Part shown: piece after piece, positions 45,326-50,577 of the stretch | How the letters are laid out: each line of letters starts with the position of its first letter | Position numbering within the stretch: position 1 is the stretch's first letter | Assembly (NCBI RefSeq): GCF_000568255.1 | Contig: NZ_KK037166.1 | Location: 3,257,305-3,307,881, forward strand | Direction of reading: 5' to 3' | DNA: 50,577 bases | Origin: Kutzneria sp. 744 | GTDB taxonomy: Bacteria; Actinomycetota; Actinomycetes; Mycobacteriales; Pseudonocardiaceae | The notes under the pieces: model-generated | Told to the model about the DNA's origin: nothing | Database searches by the model: none | The model's input: only the letters and a program-made list of their open reading frames with translations | Position numbers and translations under genes: made by a program

Positions 45326-45630
45326 ACGCACGGGACCTGCGATGATCACCGAGCGCCACCGGGACAGGCGGGTGACCAGCGGCGACCGCCGAGGGTGGCC
45401 GGGATGCGGCCCGCTGTGCGGGCGGCCTCGGGGCTCCTGCCGCGGCGGCGGGGTGGCCATGGATCCGTCCCGGGCACACCGGGGGCCGGGAGGGCGCCGC
45501 CACGCTCCCATCGGGTTCCGACCACACGGAACGCCGGCGTCCCGAAAGGCCGGAATACCGGACGCGCGTTATGCAGGCCACCGAATACCGACACGCGCCG
45601 GTATCGTTGAATGGGCAATCGAATCGACGG

Positions 45631-46539
45631 TCAGGACCAGGCCGACAGGCGCAGCCGGCTCTCGAAGCGACGGTGCTCTCCGGACAGCGGATCCCGGAAC
45701 TCCAGCGTCTTGGCCAGCAGCTGGAGTGGATTCGTGAAGTCGTCCAACGGTTTCTCGGTGAGCACCGGGTAGAAGTCGTCGTTCAGGATCGGAACACCGA
45801 GCCCGGCCATGTGCAGGCGGAGCTGGTGAGTGCGGCCGGTGCGCGGGGAAAGCCGGTACCGACCGAGGCCGCCGCGTTGCTCGACAAGGTCCACAACGGT
45901 CTCCGCATTGGACTCGCCGGGCACCTCCTGAGCGACGATAACGCCCTTCTCCTTGACAATCCGACTGTGGACGGTCGTCGGCAGGACCACATCGGGGTCG
46001 TAGCCGGCGATCGCCTCGTATTCCTTGTGCACCAACCGATCCCGGAACAACGTCTGGTACCGGCCGCGAACCTGAGGTGTGATCACGAACATCACCAGGC
46101 CGGCCGTGACCCGGTCCAAACGGTGTGCCGGCACCAGGTCCGGCAGATCCAGCTCCCGCCGCAGCCGCACCAGCGCCGTCTCGGCGATGTGCTGTCCACG
46201 GGGGATCGTGGCCAGGAAGTGGGGTTTGTCCACCACGAGCAGATCCTCGTCGCGGTGCACGATGCCGATCTCGAACGGCACCGGCGTCTCCACCGGCAGG
46301 TCCCGGTGGAACCAGATCACCCCGTCCGGCACGAACGGCGCGTCCGGGCCCAGCGGTCCGTCGAGGTCGACGATCCGGCGCTCCCGCAGCATCTCGTCGA
46401 TGCGCTCGGGATCCACCCGCGGCAGCCGGAACACCAGGTGCTCACGCAAGGTCCGCCACGGCCCCTCGGCCGGCATCCGCATGCGCACCGGGTCGAGGCC
46501 GAGGCGCTGGGGCAGCGGGGGCTTGGCGCGACGTCTCAT
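45631..46539 (-). CDS. RluA-family pseudouridine synthase
   Basis: The 302-residue protein has the catalytic motif VPAHRLDRVTAGLVMFV with the conserved Asp, the entry VHRDEDLLVVDKPHFLATIP and the RluA C-terminal RLSPRTGRTHQLRLHMAGLGVPILNDDFYP. It isomerises uridine in rRNA or tRNA; the target position is not inferable. The opening RRRAKPPLPQRLGLDPVRMRMP is typical of the actinobacterial subgroup. I chose the ATG at 46539; an upstream GTG (46551) would add four residues. The palindromic element 46568-46624 lies just upstream. Confidence 0.9.
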   Translation of the reverse strand: MRRRAKPPLPQRLGLDPVRMRMPAEGPWRTLREHLVFRLPRVDPERIDEMLRERRIVDLDGPLGPDAPFVPDGVIWFHRDLPVETPVPFEIGIVHRDEDLLVVDKPHFLATIPRGQHIAETALVRLRRELDLPDLVPAHRLDRVTAGLVMFVITPQVRGRYQTLFRDRLVHKEYEAIAGYDPDVVLPTTVHSRIVKEKGVIVAQEVPGESNAETVVDLVEQRGGLGRYRLSPRTGRTHQLRLHMAGLGVPILNDDFYPVLTEKPLDDFTNPLQLLAKTLEFRDPLSGEHRRFESRLRLSAWS

Positions 46540-46567
46540 CTCGCCACTCACCCTACGTCACCCCGTT

Positions 46568-46624
46568 ATGCAGGGAAGGACGCCTTACCCTCGTTGAACG
46601 AGGGTAAGGCGTCCTTCCCTGCAT
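46568..46624. terminator. 57-bp perfect palindromic terminator element
   Basis: Two 28-nt arms, beginning ATGCAGGGAAGGACGCCTTA, are perfectly complementary around a single G. It lies 30 bp after the stop of the RICIN/beta-helix gene. Near-identical copies at 25735-25790 and (truncated) from 25608 show it is a repeated genomic element used at gene ends. Confidence 0.8.
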
Positions 46625-46654
46625 CGGCTCCGGTGGTTCAGCGAACCGCGATCA

Positions 46655-48856
46655 TCACGGGTAGCTGACGATGTTCACCGGGCTGGTGTTGGTCGGGGTC
46701 TGCGCACCGGTGTCGTTGATGACGTGGGTGATGGACCCCTTGTTGCCCAGCGACAGGTCAAGGATGTTGTGGAACTTGACGTTGCCGTTCTGCGGCGCCT
46801 CGAACGAGTGGTAGTTGACCACGCTCGGGTTGGTGTTGAAGAAGGCGTACACGCCCATCCCCCAGGCCTCGTGGCTGGTGACGTTGGCGCCCACCTTGTA
46901 CGAAGCCCAGCCCTGGGTCGAGCCGTTCATGTACGCGCTCTGGTTGGGCACGTCGTAGGGCATCTCGCTCTGGTAGAAGATCGTCTTGCCGCCGTTGCCG
47001 TTCCAGATCACCTGGTACTGCTGGTAGTGCTCGGCGAACAGGCCGTACGCGGTGACGTTGTTGCCGTTCACGACGAGGCCGTTGGCGCCGGTGTTGGTGT
47101 TCCAGCCCGAGGTCCCGTTGTTGTCGTCGTGGTCGGCCCGCCAGATCCAGGTGTCGTCGGTGATCACGTTGTTGCTGTTGACCACCAGCGACCGGGTGGC
47201 CTTGCCGACGGTGGCGCCGCCGAGGCGGAAGTGCACGTCGGACAGCACGGTCGGGTCGGCGGAGTGATCCGCCGACGCGCCGTTCGGGCCGACCTGCAGC
47301 AGCTGCTGCGAGTTGACCGTGCCGCCGTCCATCAGCAGGCCGGCGATCTTCACGCCGTTGACGTCGGCCACCTGGATGGCGGTGATGCCGTTGTCCGGCA
47401 CGAAGGTCGCGACGCCCAGGCCCAGCACCACGGTGTCCGGACGCGTCACGTTCAGCGTCTGGTTGAGGTGGTAGATGCCCGGCGTGACGATCAGGTTCTT
47501 GCCGGCCGCCAGGGCGGCGTTGATCGTCGAGGCGGTGTCGCCCTGCTTGACGATGTAGAAGCCGCTCATCGGCAGCGAGGTGCCGGCCGGGTTGCCTCCT
47601 GCCCACGAGGTGCCCGAGCTGTTGGTGCGCAGCGCCGGCACGAACACGCTGTAGTTGCCGCTGCCGTCGACGTACAGGTACGGCTTCTCGGCGATCACCG
47701 GGCTGGTGTTCAGCGTGGTGTACGGCGGGTTCGGGAACGTGTTGCCGGGCGCGCCCTGCACGCCGGAGAACACCATGTTCCAGTTCTGGCCGTTCCAGCT
47801 GCCGATCTGGTCGTTGCGCGACAGCCACTGCTGCTGCGAGCCGGAGATCACCTGGCCGGTGACCCGGGAGTCGGCCAGGAAGCCGCCGGAGGACCAGCCG
47901 TTGTCGTCCAGCTTCAGGTTGCCGTTGACCTGCACCCGGCGCAGCGGGTCGGCCTGGGACACGGCCCAGGTGTTGGTGCCGCCGGGCGGGTTGATGGTCA
48001 GGCCCTCGGCGTCACGCCAGAAGTTGCACGTGGCGTTGCCGCCCATCCAGTCGGCCTCGACGTGCACCTGGCCGTTGATGGTGACCTGGCCGGGGGTCAG
48101 GCCGAGGCCGGCGACCTCGGTGTAGAAGCCGACGTTGGCATCCACGTTGTAGGTGCCGGGCGTGAACAGCAGCGCGTAGCGGCCGGTGCCGAACTGGGCC
48201 GACTGCTGCTGGTTGAACACCGAGTTGAGCTTGTTCTGGATCGTCGACTGCGGCGTGGACGGCGTGAAGACCGACACGTTCGGGCCGAAGTCCGGGGTGC
48301 CGGGCGGGGGCGGCGGCGGAGGCGTGGTGCCGCCGCCGCTGAGCGAGAACGTCTGCGCGGCGGAGCCGTTGCAGGTGTACTGCTGCAGCTGCACGCTGTC
48401 GTTCACGGACGCGCCGGGCACGTCGAGGCACTTGCCACTGTTGCGGTTGATGAAGTGGTAGTTGCCGTTGCCCTCGTCGACCGGCTGCCACTGCTGGTTG
48501 GCGCCGCCGCCGTAGGTCCACAGGTGGACCACCGCCGAGTCGGCGGTCGACACGTCGGCGACGTCCCAGACCTGGGCGGTCGCGGTCGAGGCGCCGACCT
48601 GGTAGTAGCCGGAGTCGGTGGCGGTGAACGTCCACGACTGGGCTGCGGTGCCGTTGCAGGTGTACTGCTGCACGGCGGTGTCGTTGGCGGTGGCGGCGGA
48701 GCGCGCGTCGACGCACTTTCCGCTGCCCGCGTTGGTGACGGTGTAGGTGCCGGGAGACACCGCGGCACTGGCCGCGGGCACCATGCCGAAGGTCATGGCG
48801 GTCGCGGACAGGGTCACGACCGCCGCGGCGAGCGCGGTGGTACGCACAGGGGTCAC
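46655..48856 (-). CDS. Secreted RICIN-type lectin / parallel beta-helix protein
   Basis: A 733-residue secreted protein: Sec signal peptide (hydrophobic core to PAASA at about 31), a ricin-B/CBM13 domain (about 33-172, with the repeated KCVDARS.. QQYTCNGTAAQ.W and KCLDVPG.. QLQQYTCNGSAAQTF units), a Pro linker, then a beta-helix catalytic-like region with GRYALLFTPGTYNVDANVGFYTEVAGLG, repeated strands and many Asn/Gly ladders. The C-terminal part resembles actinomycete pectate-lyase-fold or GH55-like proteins; the exact activity is unclear. It probably binds and cleaves a plant or fungal polysaccharide. The GTG start has GGAGGG 6 bp upstream, a clear promoter precedes it, and the palindromic terminator follows. 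Confidence 0.85.
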   Translation of the reverse strand: MTPVRTTALAAAVVTLSATAMTFGMVPAASAAVSPGTYTVTNAGSGKCVDARSAATANDTAVQQYTCNGTAAQSWTFTATDSGYYQVGASTATAQVWDVADVSTADSAVVHLWTYGGGANQQWQPVDEGNGNYHFINRNSGKCLDVPGASVNDSVQLQQYTCNGSAAQTFSLSGGGTTPPPPPPPGTPDFGPNVSVFTPSTPQSTIQNKLNSVFNQQQSAQFGTGRYALLFTPGTYNVDANVGFYTEVAGLGLTPGQVTINGQVHVEADWMGGNATCNFWRDAEGLTINPPGGTNTWAVSQADPLRRVQVNGNLKLDDNGWSSGGFLADSRVTGQVISGSQQQWLSRNDQIGSWNGQNWNMVFSGVQGAPGNTFPNPPYTTLNTSPVIAEKPYLYVDGSGNYSVFVPALRTNSSGTSWAGGNPAGTSLPMSGFYIVKQGDTASTINAALAAGKNLIVTPGIYHLNQTLNVTRPDTVVLGLGVATFVPDNGITAIQVADVNGVKIAGLLMDGGTVNSQQLLQVGPNGASADHSADPTVLSDVHFRLGGATVGKATRSLVVNSNNVITDDTWIWRADHDDNNGTSGWNTNTGANGLVVNGNNVTAYGLFAEHYQQYQVIWNGNGGKTIFYQSEMPYDVPNQSAYMNGSTQGWASYKVGANVTSHEAWGMGVYAFFNTNPSVVNYHSFEAPQNGNVKFHNILDLSLGNKGSITHVINDTGAQTPTNTSPVNIVSYP

Positions 48857-48916
48857 AGGGCCCTCCTGCTTCGCTGGGAGAGGACAGGTCTGAGTTGGCG
48901 GCCCCGACGAGGCCGA

Positions 48917-48945
48917 ATGTTATGGGGGTCACAGAGGGGCGTCAA
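48917..48945 (-). promoter_or_regulatory. Sigma70-like promoter for the RICIN/beta-helix gene
   Basis: On the minus strand TTGACG (48945-48940), a 17-bp spacer and TAACAT (48922-48917) give a good consensus promoter, predicting a 5' leader of about 55 nt. Confidence 0.65.
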
Positions 48946-48998
48946 TACACGCCTTAAAATAAGACCAAGACGATCTCGTCGACGAGGATCATGCTCGC

Positions 48999-50390
48999 AT
49001 GGCGACAAGGCGTCCGATCAGCACCGGGACCGCCGTGGCCGGCCTGGCGGCGACGCTGGCCCTGGCCGCACTGGCGGTGCGGCTGCCGGCGTTCGCGCCG
49101 CTTCTGGCGGCCGTTGCCGGCTGGCTCGGCGTCGAGACCTGGCTGCGACACCGTGTCGGGACCGCCGGGTTCCGGCACAGTCTGCACGATCAACTCCTCC
49201 GGTCACGGGCGGGGTACGCGTCCTCACAGCGAGCGCGTTTGGCTCAACAGCCCGGAAGCGCGACGGCGCAGTTCGTGCTCGACCAACTGGACGCGAGCGA
49301 TGGGCCGATCCCCGCATTGTTGCCGTTCCGGCCCCATGCCGACCTCCGCAGCTACGCCGCGGACGAGCTCGCGGCGCAGCACAAACCCTTGCGCAAGCGG
49401 ACTTCGACCGGGTCGACGCTCGCGGCCGAGCTGTTGCGGGCCGGCCTGGTGTATCCGGTGCTCGCTCACGTTCCCGGCGTGAAACCCCGCTGGACAAGGG
49501 AAATCCTCGGGGCCATGGTCGCCTGCGCGCTGGCCGTGGCGGCGATGGCCTGGCTGGAACAAACCTGGAACATCAAGCCCGCCACGTATCACCGGACGAT
49601 CACCTTGAGCCTCGGTCTGGCTTTGGGCTGTCTGCTGCCGTTGGCCGAGGTCGTGCTGGCGACGTCGAGCGGCCGTCGCATCCGGATAGCGGCGGCCACC
49701 CTGACTCCCCTGGCCTTCATGCTGTGCTGGACGATCCGCAAGTCGTGGGACACGAGCTGGTGGCAGCACGGCTTCGGCGCCCGCGAATGGCTTGTCGTGT
49801 CAACGATTGCCGTCATATCGCTGGCCGTCGGCCTGGGCACGTCGTCGACGCGTGGCCGCAACCGCCTGTCGCCGCAGCGGATCACGCAGCTGGCGTGGCT
49901 GTCCGTCGCGTCGATCGCCGCCATCGGGCTCGGGCTGCTGACCCCCGTGTTGGCCGGCCCGCCGCCGGAGCCGCAGTTCCGCCACGTGTCGGCGTGCGCA
50001 CTGCTGCCCCGCGAGGCGCTGGCCCGGATCGCGCCGTTCATCGACGGGCCGCCCGGGGTCACCTTCAGCGAGGCGACCGTCAACGGCTGCGAGTGGTCCC
50101 AGACCCACGGGCCGCTGCCGATCCTGTTCATCGCGATCGACGCGTACGTCGGCGACGGTGACATCGAGACGTCGAAACGGGAGTTCGCGCTGTCCGTCGC
50201 CGCCGTCGGCGGCGCCGCGCGCACCGTCGACGGGCCGTGCGACCAGACCACCGAGGTGCGGGGCAGCCACGGCATCGAGATGGTGGTGCGCTGCGGCAAC
50301 CTGGTTCTGACGGTGTTCAGCCTGGATCCCGACCCGAAACTGGCGGCGCGACTCGCCGAGGAGGCCGCGCGCGTGGCAACCGCTGGTTGA
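48999..50390 (+). CDS. Polytopic membrane protein with C-terminal extracytoplasmic domain (DUF3558-like)
   Basis: A 463-residue protein of unknown function. Hydrophobic segments lie at about 10-45 (one or two helices), 170-187, 198-220, 226-245, 264-284 and 303-325. The soluble N-terminal loop (50-165) is charged. The C-terminal 135 residues (SACALLPREALARIAPFIDGPP, NGCEWSQ, VDGPCDQ, VVRCGN) contain four cysteines and the C...GCxW pattern seen in DUF3558-type actinomycete lipoproteins, here anchored by the helices instead. It is divergent from the RICIN gene and 28 bp upstream of the RecB-like nuclease gene. I do not recognise a function. Confidence 0.75.
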   Translation: MATRRPISTGTAVAGLAATLALAALAVRLPAFAPLLAAVAGWLGVETWLRHRVGTAGFRHSLHDQLLRSRAGYASSQRARLAQQPGSATAQFVLDQLDASDGPIPALLPFRPHADLRSYAADELAAQHKPLRKRTSTGSTLAAELLRAGLVYPVLAHVPGVKPRWTREILGAMVACALAVAAMAWLEQTWNIKPATYHRTITLSLGLALGCLLPLAEVVLATSSGRRIRIAAATLTPLAFMLCWTIRKSWDTSWWQHGFGAREWLVVSTIAVISLAVGLGTSSTRGRNRLSPQRITQLAWLSVASIAAIGLGLLTPVLAGPPPEPQFRHVSACALLPREALARIAPFIDGPPGVTFSEATVNGCEWSQTHGPLPILFIAIDAYVGDGDIETSKREFALSVAAVGGAARTVDGPCDQTTEVRGSHGIEMVVRCGNLVLTVFSLDPDPKLAARLAEEAARVATAG

Positions 50391-50418
50391 TCTCCCGCTG
50401 TGGAAGACTGTGCCGGCG

Positions 50419-50577
50419 ATGTTCACCCCAACGGACCTGGCCGACCTGCTTGAGTGCGAGCACCGGAGCGTGCTCGACCAGGCGCTGACCGCCGGGCTGC
50501 CCGGAGCTCCGCGGCCCGATCCCGGCGGCGACCAGCTGGCCGTCAAGCACGGGCAGGCGCACGAGCTGGCGGTTCTG
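50419..50577 (+). CDS. TM0106-family RecB-like putative nuclease (N-terminal fragment, runs off window)
   Basis: The first 53 codons are visible: MFTPTDLADLLECEHRSVLDQALTAG, then RPDPGGDQLAVKHGQAHELAVL. The CEHR segment and the later G-x-x-H-E motif are the start of the PD-(D/E)XK RecB-like family annotated as TM0106, whose full members often carry a C-terminal helicase. The family's role is not established; DNA repair or phage defence is plausible. The rest of the gene is outside the window. Confidence 0.65.
   Translation, partial: MFTPTDLADLLECEHRSVLDQALTAGLPGAPRPDPGGDQLAVKHGQAHELAVL

Larger units (their letters stand above)
44877..45630. other. 750-bp gene-free region upstream of the PKS
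   Basis: No ORF here has credible homology or codon use; overlapping open frames at 45158-45737 on both strands contradict each other. It contains a 14-bp palindrome (45118-45131), a UUCG-tetraloop hairpin (45308-45325) and an AT-richer stretch near 45030-45180 suited to a promoter. Confidence 0.5.

Noticed and set aside
45158-45737. Small genes in the region upstream of the PKS
   Set aside because: Frames overlap on both strands with no ribosome sites, codon bias or recognisable motifs.
46724-50161. 1100-codon open frame spanning the RICIN gene region on the plus strand
   Set aside because: It crosses a divergent promoter and two well-supported genes and shows no domain homology.

Overview
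The window reads as chromosomal DNA of a high-GC actinomycete, most likely a Pseudonocardiales-type organism. The grounds are about 70% GC coding sequence, frequent GTG starts and GTGA overlaps, a four-gene conservon, a DUF222/HNH (13E12-type) protein, a bacterial iterative aromatic type I PKS and several LysR, LacI, MarR and LuxR regulators. The genus is an inference. I see no rRNA, tRNA, CRISPR array, integrase or transposase.

Layout. 1-7.5 kb: the end of a flavin amine oxidase, then a T-box leader controlling an archaeal-type aspartyl-tRNA synthetase, a GT1 glycosyltransferase, a DUF222/HNH protein and a second, Tat-exported flavin amine oxidase. 7.5-16.1 kb: a broken LysR gene, a beta-hydroxyacid-dehydrogenase-like enzyme, a LuxR regulator, a TIM-barrel isomerase, an operon of three GNAT acetyltransferases (one broken), a CocE-type hydrolase and a nitroreductase. 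16.1-25.6 kb: a methyltransferase/MFS pair divergent from a LysR-iorA-iorB operon, then LacI, a second beta-hydroxyacid dehydrogenase, and a monooxygenase-MarR pair. 25.8-33.4 kb: a flavodoxin-like reductase and a MacAB-like exporter divergent from its probable two-component system, then a second FAD monooxygenase. 33.4-39.5 kb: RecQ and the conservon cvnABCD. 39.7-50.6 kb: a stand-alone KS-AT-DH-KR-ACP PKS of the 6-methylsalicylate-synthase class, a 750-bp gene-free regulatory zone, an RluA-type pseudouridine synthase, a secreted RICIN/beta-helix protein, a membrane protein and the start of a TM0106-type RecB-like nuclease.

The best-supported unusual system is the T-box. Stem I, the specifier loop with codon GAC (Asp), the 14-nt T-box with a bulge that can pair with a GCCA tRNA end, and a helix that hides the Shine-Dalgarno can all be read directly. 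They predict translational control of a second AspRS by uncharged tRNA-Asp. Two residues of that enzyme match those I recall for non-discriminating AspRS.

Caution on data quality. Three blocks (about 7791-8272, 12607-12736 and 25627-25721) drop abruptly to about 50% GC, interrupt genes or a repeat, and carry nothing biological that I can recognise. They look like filled assembly gaps rather than insertions, so the broken LysR and GNAT genes are probably intact in the organism.
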